A stretch of DNA of 64,000 bases from Curvularia sp. ZM96 (lineage: Eukaryota > Ascomycota > Dothideomycetes > Pleosporales > Pleosporaceae): the NCBI GenBank assembly GCA_022457065.1, contig JAJGBQ010000008.1:434001-498000 (forward strand), read 5' to 3'. How positions within the stretch are numbered: the first letter of the stretch is position 1; each line of letters opens with the position of its first letter. Positions 54,034 through 64,000 of this stretch are shown piece by piece. Below the pieces are notes generated by a model that saw only the letters and a program-made list of their open reading frames with translations, did not search any database and had not been told where the DNA came from. Both the position numbers and the translations under genes were made by a program.

Positions 54034-54694
54034 ATGTCTTCTCAATTAATTGTTCTTGACGTCGGCGGCCGCAAATACAAAACACAAAAGGTCACTCAAA
54101 GCTTCTCCGCATTTTCGCAACATCTTGGCCCGATGCAAGAATTGCAGCGATAAGCAGGAGGACAACTCATACTTTATTAACGCAGACCCCGATATATTTC
54201 AGTATGTCTTGGATTTCATGCGATGTCCATCAAGATAACCTCTGTACTAGACAAAAGAGACAGGTTTTAACTACGCACTCTACAACAAACTCGAAGCAGA
54301 AGCCGATTACTTCCTTCTCCATGGCCTGCGCGACTGGGCGCGAAAGAAACGCTATCTTGACGCCGTCAAAACTGTCGTTGAGGTAAAGGTGTTGCCGGGG
54401 TATGAAACTGAAGATCGCTGGAATCTGAAACGATACGAAGTCAACGAGATTCAGCAAAGATACGAAGTCAACGAGGTTCAGAGCTTTCTTGGTTCATATT
54501 CGGGAGTAAAGCGCTATCGCAGCCCGTGTGAAATTCATACGAAGAACGACGCACCTGTACGCGGTTGCCGCTCTTGCGAGGAACTCATTCGGGCTCAGGG
54601 ACCACAATATGACGATTCACCAAAGCAACTCACACTTGTGATTATAAGAGTGGTGTTTGATGAGGCGGTTTGTGCGAATGAAGCAATCTCTTGA
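54034..54694 (+). pseudogene. BTB/T1 (KCTD-like) domain protein, decayed
   Basis: From ATG 54034 the frame gives I-V-L-D-V-G-G-R-K-Y-K-T, the opening strand of a potassium-channel-tetramerisation-type BTB domain. A one-base loss near 54090 moves it to the next frame, which carries A-S-P-H-F-R-N-I-L-A-R and F-I-N-A-D-P-D-I-F-Q-Y-V-L. Then TAA (about 54236) and TAG (about 54248, where Trp is expected) occur, followed by G-F-N-Y-A-L-Y-N-K-L-E-A-E-A-D-Y-F. The C-terminus is open to 54694. A 27-bp tandem duplication (54431-54481) repeats R-Y-E-V-N-E. Such proteins form oligomers and may link targets to cullin-3; this copy is dead. Confidence 0.8.
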
Positions 54695-55786
54695 GAGCTC
54701 TTACGCATGATATTCAGGAGTCTGAGGCACTCTGTAACAGTTATGGTGGCCGCCATTACTATTTTGCGTACTGCATAACTTAGTTAGTTCTCTTGTTCTA
54801 TTAGCTCCACTTTGGAGTAACTAATACAAGAGTTACCCTCTCAGCTACTCCTCAGTAACGCAGTTCTAATCAGTAACTACTGGTTCACCGCACCCTATCA
54901 CTAATCCGTGCAAACCAACCATTGAGCCTTAACATTAGGAGCTTTATATCGTTCCTACTCAAAACCATCCTTAACAAGTCATATAAAGGGATACCTTTCG
55001 AAGAAACTCCTCCATTAATCCTCCTTATAATTTAAAAGGAACTAATGAAACCACAATAAAACACGTCACTCTCTTCGGTTTTACCCTAACCGCCCTTCTA
55101 GGCCTCGTAGTGTTACTTTTTCTGCGATAGTTCTTGATCTACGCCTGATGTATCGGGGGCTGGCTAGAGAATGTCGTGTATGGCTAGCAGCAATAAAGAA
55201 GGAGGCGAAGCGAGAGTGTATTGCTATGTGGGTCAAAATGGATTGTATGAGGCTGGGTTCAACTGCTGCCGTTGAGCCTGAGGATGTGCAACCAACTTTT
55301 CGAGAGCAATGCCGTTTCCGACGTTTCTGCACAGAGGGAACCCCACGTTAGCCAGAAAAGGTTAGCTAGGCTAACTATGCACGACCATGTACAGATTGTT
55401 CTTTTTGCTCCAGTCGGCTGGCTTGCCATTGGTCGCCTTCCATATCCCCACAAAATGCTAGCCTTCAGAGTTGCGGACAGCTGCACGAAAAGAGGGATTC
55501 TGTAGCTTACGGCTTGACAGCTATCACAAACTCATTTCAAAGTCTCAATTCACTTCATACTTGACTATATCCATTTCTATACACTATTATAACTGTATGA
55601 TAAGTATCTAGAGAAACAAGAGGTGAGCAGCCTCCTTGATTGGCTCATATCTGTCCCACGGTGCCAACAGGCAGCTAATTTTAGAATGTTAGGGGGTCCT
55701 GCCAGTTCTCCTCTGTCGTCTCAACTTTTTCCTACCTGTTCTGCTCAGCTGTACCGTTCTTCTTATCCTCACCACTGTAAGCTAAT
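54695..55786. other. Interval without supported gene
   Basis: No motif found in the short frames on either strand. Its right part must include the upstream region of the pogo relic, but I found no TIR. Confidence 0.3.
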
Positions 55787-56860
55787 ATGGACCCTGCCAG
55801 CCAGGTACTGGCAAATGGTCTCCCTGCAGGCGAACCGAGAACATACGTTGCTCTATTGAAACAGGACCAAGTTCCTTACTCTACTGTGTATCACCGCGTA
55901 CATGGAAGGCCCTCTAAAGAAGACAAGGCGAAAAGCCAGCAGTATCTCACCCCACCGGAAGATAGTGCTCTTGTTAAGTATATCCTGCGAATGCGTAGTC
56001 TTGGATTTCCGGTTCGAATGAAGATTCTTTGTTCACTTGCGTTCATTATAGTATTTCAGCGCTCCGCGATAGCTAGAGTAACCAAGCCTCCGAGCAAGAA
56101 CTGTCCCAAAGCCTTCAAGAAACACTATCCAGAGCTCATATCGAGAAAGTTTAAGGCAATAGACTGGAATCGTTACGACAGTACCATAGATGATAAGATT
56201 GTACACTGGTTCGAGATAATTGAAAAGGAACCAAAAGACCCAGCGATTCTGCTAGAGAATGTCTATAATATGGACGAAATTAGAGTCATGTTGAGTATGC
56301 TTGGCTCCTTCAAGGTCCTGGTCGGTAAGGACAACCGGCAAAACTACAGAGGTGCGGGCGTCAAACGGACGAAGGTGACTGCTATCGAGTGCGTGTCTGC
56401 TGATGGTAGGTCTCTTTCTTCAACGATCGTCTGGCCAGCCACGACCTATCGAAGTAACTGGACCACCTACCCCACGCCTGGATGGAATTATGCGCACTCT
56501 GAATCTGGATACACCGACTCCAAAACCAGCCTAGAGTGGTTAAAACGTGTGTTCGGTCCCCGAATCAAAGCACAAGCCCAAGAGAGGCCACGCATTCTGA
56601 TTTCCGACGGATTTGGGACGCATGAGACGCTGGAAATATTGGGATATTGTTTCGAAAACAACATACTCTTGTGCCGTATCCCCTCCCACATCTCTCGTAA
56701 GCTCCAACCCTGCGATTTTGGGGCCTTTGGTCCACTGAAGGCAGCATACCGCGACCAAGTTGAAGAACTGTACTGAGGCGGTGCGGATACGGTTAGCAAG
56801 GGGCATTTCACGCCTCTTTATAGCACTGCGCGGGGTCAGGCGCTCACTTATGAAAGTTCA
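55787..56860 (+). pseudogene. Pogo-type transposase relic, third family (P4)
   Basis: An open frame of 329 codons with Y-S-T-V-Y-H-R-V-H-G in the helix-turn-helix, a first catalytic block V-Y-N-M-D-E-I-R where T-G is lost, a second I-L-I-S-D-G-F-G-T-H, and a third L-Q-P-C-D-F-G. A TGA at 56776 stands where Arg is expected (CGA to TGA). The same frame then runs another 29 codons before it ends, well short of a full C-terminus. Distinct from P1-P3 in all motifs. No TIR recognised. Confidence 0.82.
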
Positions 56861-57343
56861 TAACAAAAAGGACGTAAGCCATTTCGATTTCATTCTAAAA
56901 TTTTGACTAGATTTTAGGCCTTTTATATGAATTCTCGATAGTAGGACAACTCGCCCGGTTAGTAAAAGAGCTGAAACCACAGCTCGACATGCGTTCATTA
57001 GCGTTGGGTAACTACTATTTCCAAAATCACACATGGAGGAGCTATAGCCCTTGTCTAGTCTAATGCGCCTCTGCATGCAGCCCTGCAACAAACCAGCAAT
57101 GCTTGTACAGCTTGGGTTTTATGATTCACCAGCGTGAAGAAATATTGTACACACAATCGGCCCCGATTAGATGAATTGTGGAATTTCCTCTGTTACACAC
57201 ATAGCAGGTGCTTGCTTGCTTTTCTCTTGTATAGGCACACAACTTTTAGGCTGCTAATTTTACTCAAAACATAACCAATTTCATTACTTCATAAATTACC
57301 TTACTTCTTGTGGTGAAATATTTCCTACCAAGGGACAGAGTAG
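56861..57343. other. Intergenic, 3' flank of the subtilase
   Basis: No coding signal. Confidence 0.4.
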
Positions 57344-59416
57344 TTAGTCCTCGTTAGGAATCAGTCTCCAAACCAAAGCATAGTTTTGTGTGTCATCCTT
57401 CAACGAAAGCTGGACGCAAGTAACGTTGATCTTGGTCTTTCCAGGGGTGATACCCTTCCACACGATTTGCTCAACGTTGTTGTTATTATCAGTGGAACTA
57501 CTTGAGCCGCGATTGACGTTTCTAGTGGAGTCGTCCGAGGCCGTGACCTGAAGGTTGAGGTTATTCTGAAGTTGGGCACCGCCGCGGTCCGTATAGACCA
57601 TCGTCACTTTAAGTGTCGCACCCTTGCGCGATGGAGGAGAGACTCGAAGCTCATTGGCAACTTCAGGATAGAGTGAATGTGACCCGGCAGTTTCCGGAAT
57701 GCTAATGTAGATGGGATCATCTTGTTCAGTATCCGTGAAGGTCCTTCCTATTCGCCATGCCCCATCCTTGCCATCTTTGTTCACCAGTGAGTTTGCAAGG
57801 TTCGCAATGCCGAAACCCTCTTTGGCGTTGTGCGAATGATGAACTGAATATGCACCGTTGATGAGGAGGGCCTTCATCAACGCTGCCGGTACCCTTTTCA
57901 GCCCAGAAGCTTCCAGAAATTGACAAAGGCTAGCAGCGCAACCCGCAACAAGTAGCATAGCTGTGCTTATTCCATATTGAAAGCAATACTGTGGGTCATC
58001 ACTGGGCCCAAATCCGTTTACCGGTAATCTCTCCGGCATTTTACTGGATTTGTTCGACAGAATAGGTGTACCTGGTGCAAGCACATCTGGCTTGATTCGT
58101 AACTCCGCTGTAGGACCCCTTGAGCTGTACCATGAGACTTCAGATGGATCATTCTCGGAAAGTCTCGTCTTTGACACTTTGCCATTGATGCTTGGTCGAT
58201 AGGACTCGGTGGCTCCCACAGTAAGAACATTCTTACAGGCTGAAACACCACTAATACTTGGACCATCAGTCTGCTTTCCATCGTTTCCAGCAGCGATGAT
58301 GATGAGTAAGTCGGGATTGGCATGGACCAGGTCGTCTACTAACTTGCACTCATTTGCACTATAAGCTTGTTGTCCTTTTGAGAGATCGAACTTATCACTC
58401 CAGGAGTTCGAATGTATAAAGGCTCCGTATTGATTATATGGGTCCAAGAACAAACTTTTAAGTGCAGAGTCAGTAGGTACGCGCATCGGCTCCTCCATGG
58501 AATAGTATAGAGATTGCATAACAAGAGACGCTTTCGGGGCTGTTCCCTGAATATGCTTGTAGACAGTCGCTGATGGTACTGCAGCACCCACAGCCGAGCC
58601 ACACACATGTGTGCCGTGGCCGTGGACATCGTCAGTTCTGTTGTTCTGCTGCACTCGATTGATCGATAAGAGCTTTTTAATGCGGCCTTGGAAAGCGGGA
58701 CTGATGTCCTGTGGATCGCCAGTATCTAAACCGGTGTCGGCAATCGCTATAGTTTGACCTTCACCCTCAAAGGGAAAGATTGTTGGTGACTCAGGGGACG
58801 GTAGAGCCTGGCAACCTAGGATGTTGCGTGCAAAGTCGTTGCATAGAACTTTTAATACTCTTTCATCGACAACCTTAACCACATCAAGAGCAGCTAGCTC
58901 ATCGATTTTAACTGGGTCGATCTTCAGTTTCAGAGTGTTAGTCTCTTCATCGACCTCGATAGATTCAGGTTCGGTGTTTGCCTTCTCAGCAACCAGCTGA
59001 ACTACGTGGTCGAAATTCTCTTCGGTCTTTCTTTCTTGCAAGACCAAAGTAACAACTTTGTCTTGATCTTGATTCCCCCGAGATTTCAATGACGCATGTA
59101 AATTGTCGGACACTCTGAATTTTTCGGAATAGAAGGATATGCCGACTATAAAACTCTTCTTCTGTAGTTTTGATAGATCATCGGGCTCATAATGGCAGCG
59201 ATAGGTGTCAGATCCAACGTACTCCAGGACGCTAACTCCCTCCTCTGCCAACTCTTTCTTCTCGGCATTAGTAAGTGGACCTCTGGTTTTGATAAGGATG
59301 TAATCCGTCCCTTGGCCTTTGTCGTCCATGTCCTTGAGAGATGTCGCTGTATCTGACAACTGTACGTCTGTTGTCCTCCCATTGATGGTCAATCCTTTGA
59401 CGGTGAGTTCGCTCAT
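57344..59416 (-). CDS. Subtilisin-like serine protease (S8), non-secreted, with altered Ser motif
   Basis: ATG at 59416 gives 690 residues without intron; the frame extends 19 codons upstream but has no ATG there. No signal peptide. An N-terminal region of about 215 residues precedes the S8 domain. Catalytic Asp lies in I-A-D-T-G-L-D (about 227), His in H-G-H-G-T-H-V (about 268), and oxyanion Asn in A-A-G-N-D-G (about 378). Ser about 483 lies in Y-G-I-S-T-A-M-L, where G-T-S-M-A-x-P is usual. A beta-rich C-terminal domain of about 150 residues follows, as in KP-43-like subtilases. The triad is complete, but the changed Ser surroundings may weaken activity. An intracellular location is inferred. 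Subtilases of this general kind can serve fungal cell-death systems (HET-Q2), but no such role is shown here. Confidence 0.88.
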   Translation of the reverse strand: MSELTVKGLTINGRTTDVQLSDTATSLKDMDDKGQGTDYILIKTRGPLTNAEKKELAEEGVSVLEYVGSDTYRCHYEPDDLSKLQKKSFIVGISFYSEKFRVSDNLHASLKSRGNQDQDKVVTLVLQERKTEENFDHVVQLVAEKANTEPESIEVDEETNTLKLKIDPVKIDELAALDVVKVVDERVLKVLCNDFARNILGCQALPSPESPTIFPFEGEGQTIAIADTGLDTGDPQDISPAFQGRIKKLLSINRVQQNNRTDDVHGHGTHVCGSAVGAAVPSATVYKHIQGTAPKASLVMQSLYYSMEEPMRVPTDSALKSLFLDPYNQYGAFIHSNSWSDKFDLSKGQQAYSANECKLVDDLVHANPDLLIIIAAGNDGKQTDGPSISGVSACKNVLTVGATESYRPSINGKVSKTRLSENDPSEVSWYSSRGPTAELRIKPDVLAPGTPILSNKSSKMPERLPVNGFGPSDDPQYCFQYGISTAMLLVAGCAASLCQFLEASGLKRVPAALMKALLINGAYSVHHSHNAKEGFGIANLANSLVNKDGKDGAWRIGRTFTDTEQDDPIYISIPETAGSHSLYPEVANELRVSPPSRKGATLKVTMVYTDRGGAQLQNNLNLQVTASDDSTRNVNRGSSSSTDNNNNVEQIVWKGITPGKTKINVTCVQLSLKDDTQNYALVWRLIPNED

Positions 59417-60566
59417 ATTTGAGTGCAGATAGGATACCTGGAGAAATTCGTGATACTCTTTCGTGTAAAACAAACACGAACGCTAGGACAAGCGGCAAGA
59501 TTGGAGTATTCGATAGATCTTCCACTCTCAATGAAGAATAAGTATGAGTGTGCGGTCTTTTAGAGCATGGAGTGGACAGCTGCTAGTCAGGTAGATTTCT
59601 CTCTTCTTATGGTAAAAAGTGAATGAGCATTTTCGGTTTCCTAAGCAGACTTCACGTAGGTAGTGGCAACTAGTTCGCTAGTAATGACACCATTCCTTTG
59701 TCATTATCAAATTTACTAGTGCATATCCGACCTAAAGAGGCCGGATACCGCGGTCTAGTCCCAGACTAGACTTGACTCGTTACGCAAAAAAATTGCTTTA
59801 TAAGACCTTTTCAGCTCGCCTCAGCCGCACCACCTAGAACCGCGCTGGCAGTCTACCATGATCCGTGGAATACCGCTGGCTGAAAGCAGAACCTAAGCTG
59901 TGTGCTAGTATACGATGGTTGCAATAGTGCTTTCTGATAACTTAAGAGATTTGCTTAGTAAGATCATTTTTAGCTCGCCTTAGCCGCACCGCCTAGAATC
60001 ATGCCAGCTGAAAGTGGAACTTGGGCCATGCGTTAGCGTCCCGAAGTTGCAGTAGTGCCTTTTAACAACTCGTCTCGATGTCTTAGAGCTTATTCAACAA
60101 CCATGACTTAATTAGCCCGCTTAGTCATTTGGTACTAGCAGGGCTGATCGGAAAAGCAAGTACTATTTTAGCCTGAACTGACGGGCCGTTTTTAGGTTCA
60201 GTGAGGTTAATTAGGAAATAGAAAGGGTCTAATAGGATCTTAGTCATCTGTAAACTACTGTACCTAGTAAACTAAAAGTACGGCTAAATCCGGCCGGACC
60301 GTACCGATGGTTCCTATCTGAGCTAACTACTAGCTATTCATTGCTGATCGCCTTTCAGCTTGCATGTTCCTAAAAGCGTATGCTTGGTTGATTGACCGTC
60401 ATATCAGCTGAGCAGGTTTCAGCCAGTCTAGGAGTAGGCATGTCTATATAAATGGCCGTACCCAGTGACGGTTTCTTGAGTTTAATCATTCAGGTCATCA
60501 TCGAACAATCTCTGAATTTGCATAGCAAGAACTTCTAGGTCCTCAACAACACCACTACACTGAACA
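59417..60566. other. Divergent promoter interval containing a tandem duplication
   Basis: Lies between the leftward subtilase and the rightward small gene. Holds the duplication at 59790-60080. No other coding sequence seen. Confidence 0.45.
59790..60080. repeat. Diverged tandem duplication, units about 130-160 bp
   Basis: Two units in direct order share TTGCTTxxTAAGA, AGCTCGCCT(C/T)AGCCGCACC, CCTAGAA, GCTGAAAG and GCA(A/G)TAGTGC at matching spacing; the first unit begins about 59790, the second about 59950. Confidence 0.65.
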
Positions 60567-60991
60567 ATGTCTGACGTTAAACACACCGCCGATATACCAC
60601 CCCCAATGCTTCCAAAGATCGCTGTTAACCAGCTTAGGCGCCGTCCTAGCTATCACCGAAGAATCGGAAGGCCAATACACAGTCAACCAGCTCGAGCTTC
60701 AGTCTTCTACAGGCAATAAAGCTCCCTCTGGGAATGACGACATTCTCGAATTCCACTGGAGCCTCGGGCCAATTTCAGTGACGACCCTCAGCAAGAGTTT
60801 CTCTTGTTTGTAACTAATCTCATTTTTAGGTTGACGGTTACTTAAACAAGTCGACATGGGAAATTAGAGTTGTTGTTAAGGTCCTCGGTATCACGGTCGG
60901 AACCTTTGTAGGAAGCCTCAAGAATGGGGTAGCGATCAATATCCGCTTCGATGGCGATTTCGATGGCGACAAGAAAATCATTGGTTGGTGA
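60567..60991 (+). pseudogene. Small two-exon gene, one-base frameshift, family unknown
   Basis: ATG at 60567 (M-S-D-V-K-H-T-A-D-I-P-P-P). Near 60636 one extra base shifts the frame; beyond it the coding frame reads A-V-L-A-I-T-E-E-S-E-G and F-H-W-S-L-G-P-I-S. A 52-nt intron at 60778-60829 (GTGACG..TTTTAG, branch ACTAAT) joins in frame to an exon with V-K-V-L-G-I-T-V-G-T-F-V-G and F-D-G-D-F-D-G-D, ending TGA at 60989. The intended product is about 123 residues, probably all-beta, without signal peptide. I do not recognise the family. It is divergent from the subtilase across 1.15 kb. Confidence 0.5.
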
Positions 60992-61694
60992 AGGTCACCT
61001 GGAGAGTAAGTACAGTAGCTACAGGGCGTTTGGTGTTACGGTACTGCTAATATCTTACAACGAAAAAAAAAACCAGCAATGGCCACACTGTATCTATTTT
61101 CTGCTAGCTGTAGTTGACCACATTCGTTAGAGAGTGCCGTAGCTCTACTAAACAAATAATCTTGTCTTTAAAGACATGGCTTTTGAATTTTGGATGTTGA
61201 TCTCCATTTTAAGTTGTATCTTAATCCATACTTGAGAGATCTACATGATGAGTAGTAATAATGTTTGGTCATATACGTTCACGGTATCGCTCAACCTCAT
61301 GCCCCTCAACCTCGAAAATAATGCACTTATCACGACCACTAGCCTGACTATACATGTCCCGAACAGACCATTCTGCTTATGGACTGCCTTGCATATATGG
61401 CTGGCTGAAAGCCATGACCTACTTCATTCAGCAACGCTAACAGCACTGGCCAAAGCTGAGGATGCATACCCAATCATTCATCTCACCCTCAAAGCAACCT
61501 CACCCACCCTAAGGGAGACTAGGCATTGCTTCTTGCAGCACCGGGGGGGCGTGGGGGCGTACCAGTATCTTTTCTACTCGAGCCCACTTAAGCTGTTTAA
61601 CCCCAATCTGATTTATTTCAACAGGAATCCCACACTACCATTCTTTTTCCTTCTTATCGTCTCTAGCACCCATCATAAAATCACCACGCACACA
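60992..61694. other. Interval upstream of the carboxylesterase
   Basis: An open frame from 61245 runs into the esterase frame, but its upstream part has no esterase features, and the signal peptide begins at the ATG 61695. Includes a run of nine A near 61063. Confidence 0.4.
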
Positions 61695-63612
61695 ATGCTA
61701 GGAATACGAACTCTCCTGGTGGCAGCATGTTCCATCACCTGGGTGAGTCCAAGCGATGTCAACCCCCAAGACTTGCCAAAGGTGACCTTTCCATATGGCA
61801 CCTGGCAAGCAAACTCATTAAATCCCGATTCCAAACTGCTCACGTTTCAAAACATTCGCTTCGGCAAACCGCCAACCGGCAAGCTACGATTTCAGCGGCC
61901 TGAAGCCCCTGACACTATCCCCTCGCCTGAGAAAAAACTAATGGACAACACGTACGGTCCCATGTGCTATCAAGTCACAACCAAGCGCTCGGGTTGTAAG
62001 CCTCCAAAACCTTCTACTAAACAGGACGAGGACTGCCTCTTCTTGGATGTCTATGTTCCTCAATCCACGTGGGATAAAGGTCAAGTTGGCCAAAAGGATA
62101 CGCCCGTCGTCGTTTGGATTTTCGGCGGTGCATATGAATTCGGTGCGAAGTCAGCATTTGGGCCCAAGATACCATTCTATCAGGGCGACGGAGTTATTGC
62201 TGCTGCAAGAAACTATTCCGACGACGTAATCTTCGTGGCTGCAAACTATCGTCTTGGAGCATTTGGATGGCTAGCAGGTACCACGGTAGAAACCCGGGCT
62301 ACAGCAAATGTTGGCCTGTATGATCAGCGTCTGGTGTTTGAATGAGTTCGGGAATACATTGGTCTGTTCGGCGGCGACAAGAACCAGCTGTCAGCGTGGG
62401 GAGAATCGGCAGGTGGAGCATCCATTCTGCACCATCTAATTGCAAATGGAGGCCAGCAAGATCCACTATTCCAACGTGCGTTTGTCCAAAGTCCAGGCTT
62501 TCAATGGAAATGGGATCGGAAGGGCACGCTGGAAGAGACTTTCCAGAATTTTACGAGGCTATCAGAGTGCAAAGATGTGGGTGATTTTGACTGCCTCGTG
62601 AAGGCAGACGTGAAATTACTGCAATCAGCGAATCAGAAATTGTTTGACGAAAGCTGGGATCAAGGGCTGTTCCCGGTTGGACCATCAATCGATGGTACCT
62701 TGATCAAAGAGTTGCCCGCGACTGCGTACAAAGAAGGTGAGTACAAGCCCCGAATATACAGCGCTCTGGATGAGTACCTTCTGATCCCGGTCACTTATAG
62801 GACGATACTGGAAAGGTCTGAAGACGCTCGCAACATCTCATGTCAGGAAAGAGGCAAACAACTTCACCCCAAATTAGGTTCAAACCGAAAGAGATTTTGA
62901 CGAATTCCTTAAGCTTCTATTCCCCGATCCATCTCTCGACAGCGTGCGGGATGTAATTACGAAGCAGTACCCATCCCCAAGTTACAGCGACCAAACAGAA
63001 CTACTAGGCCGACTAATCTCCGACACAGCCTTCTTATGCAACACACGGCAGGTATAGGACGCATACAGGAACCAGCTACCCGTGTACATGATGTACTACG
63101 ACTTCCTATTGGGGGCTGCCATCCATGCAAGCGACTTGTTACCAACGTTCTACATACCAATGTTTGACGTAAAAGCTTTCCTGAAAAACTACGTATGCGT
63201 CAAAAAGGGAGATACGTTGCTTGAATTCTACGCAGCCATTATGAAGCAACTAGCCCCGCTATATCAGTCGTACCTCGGTGACCTAGCTGTGTATGGGGAC
63301 CCGAACCACCATCCCAAGCCGTGCCCGGACAACCAAGGAAAGCCGTGCTCCTGGACGCCAGCTCAGCCAGACACGAGTACCGGTCGGTTGGAGTCGGTGT
63401 TTCGTGTACAACAAGCCCCTTTCTTTGACCCCAATTCAACAGACGAGTTGACTGGATCGAAGACTTGTGACTTTTGGACAAGAGTAGCGGCGAACATCAG
63501 TCTGGCGACGCGGGAGGATAGCCTGCAAAGTCTACAAAGTCTGCAACAGGTATTCAAGGAGGAGGGTACACTCGGCGACCGATTTTTGGGCAGAATTAGT
63601 GAGTTTCTATAG
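61695..63612 (+). pseudogene. Secreted type-B carboxylesterase, three nonsense changes
   Basis: ATG at 61695 starts a signal peptide (M-L-G-I-R-T-L-L-V-A-A-C). The alpha/beta-hydrolase features follow: N-I-R-F-G-K-P-P near 52, E-D-C-L-F-L-D-V-Y-V-P near 113, and the nucleophile elbow G-E-S-A-G-G near 240. TGA at 62343 replaces an expected Trp (F-E-W-V-R-E-Y type). A 64-nt intron at 62737-62800 (GTGAGT..TTATAG) restores frame. TAG codons near 62863 and 63055 both stand where Gln would fit. The C-terminus is open to 63612. All three lesions are G-to-A or C-to-T changes. Such enzymes hydrolyse esters or lipids outside the cell. This allele is dead unless the stops are read through. Confidence 0.85.
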
Positions 63613-64000
63613 ATGCTGTTTGCTTGAACCATCAGGTATGTGAGCATCTAACCAATATGAGGCGCGAATCGGGGTCCGATTCACGCCATAATAGGCTTAG
63701 CGTTAGGGTTTTATATATAAATTGAGTAATTGATAACTCTTAGTTTACGAATTCTGATACCCTATTACTGATGGGACAGTTCCAGTCACATGGCTACTTC
63801 CATGAAAACTTGAGCTGCTTATTATATGCTTTATAAATTTATATCGAGAACACTTTGGACTATACTTATACGTAATAGTAAGATAAATGGTATATAACTA
63901 ACATATATTTAAAGTATAGAGACAGCCGAAGACTTTGTCAAAGCCATTCGCGTCCTTGGCCCTGCATTTTACGAGTCAGGGTATAATAAACTCATTGTTG
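63613..64000. other. AT-rich right edge with a possible exon running off
   Basis: After a short AATCGGGGTCCGATT palindromic patch, the sequence is AT-rich. The last about 75 bp read openly on the + strand (E-T-A-E-D-F-V-K-A-I-R-V-L-G-P-A) to the edge, which may be the start of another coding region. No ATG is present in that frame within the window. Confidence 0.35.

Noticed and set aside
61245..61694. Upstream extension of the carboxylesterase frame
   Set aside because: No esterase motifs there, and a clear signal peptide begins at the ATG 61695.
1..64000. CRISPR arrays, rRNA genes, tRNA genes, bacterial operons
   Set aside because: No spaced direct-repeat array, rRNA-like stretch or convincing tRNA cloverleaf was seen; intron and transposon types are fungal. 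A tRNA scan was not possible by eye with certainty.

Overview
The window looks like a stretch of filamentous ascomycete chromosome. The order Pleosporales is my best guess, from gene style rather than any marker. The evidence is short introns of about 45-75 nt with GT..AG ends and CTAAC-like branch points, fungal families (Zn2Cys6 factor, But2-domain secreted protein, MARVEL protein, hybrid histidine kinase, Bmt6-type rRNA methyltransferase), Fot1/pogo transposons, and many nonsense changes of the CAG/CAA/TGG to TAG/TAA/TGA type expected from repeat-induced point mutation (RIP).

Layout. 0-2.2 kb: start of a C2H2 gene running off the left edge, and a two-exon DUF7587-like gene. 4.5-10.5 kb: a pogo element with perfect 72-bp inverted repeats, then a Zn2Cys6 factor relic cut by a Fot1-like element. 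10.8-13.7 kb: LINE relic touching an intact PAS hybrid histidine kinase. 16.1-16.9 kb: bHLH factor. 17.7-22 kb: repeat nest with two hAT-like MITEs (both with perfect 8-bp duplications) and several solo LTRs. 22.6-26.0 kb: MACPF protein and But2-type secreted protein. 27-31 kb: an unassigned ORF with one stop, a secreted protein, and a three-exon MARVEL gene whose stop lies in an inserted repeat. 31.4-35.1 kb: two pogo elements of sister subfamilies inserted 6 bp apart, one dead and one with an intact 545-aa transposase. 35.3-45.1 kb: repeats, a telomere-linked RecQ helicase relic and a second Fot1-like copy. 45.6 kb: a Cys-rich secreted protein. 46-50 kb: hAT relic, Bmt6-like methyltransferase and GNAT. 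50.5-56.9 kb: decayed genes and a third pogo family. 57.3-61 kb: subtilase with a divergent small broken gene. 61.7-63.6 kb: decayed carboxylesterase.

Working together. I see no metabolic cluster. Intact host genes (kinase, bHLH, MACPF, But2, small secreted protein, methyltransferase, GNAT, subtilase) are islands in a repeat-dense, RIP-marked compartment. The helicase relic and repeat density suggest a subtelomeric or otherwise fast-evolving region. The items most worth follow-up are the paired pogo subfamilies with co-diversified terminal motifs, the unaltered transposase ORF, the subtilase/small-protein divergent pair, and the E-box shared by several unrelated LTR-like families.
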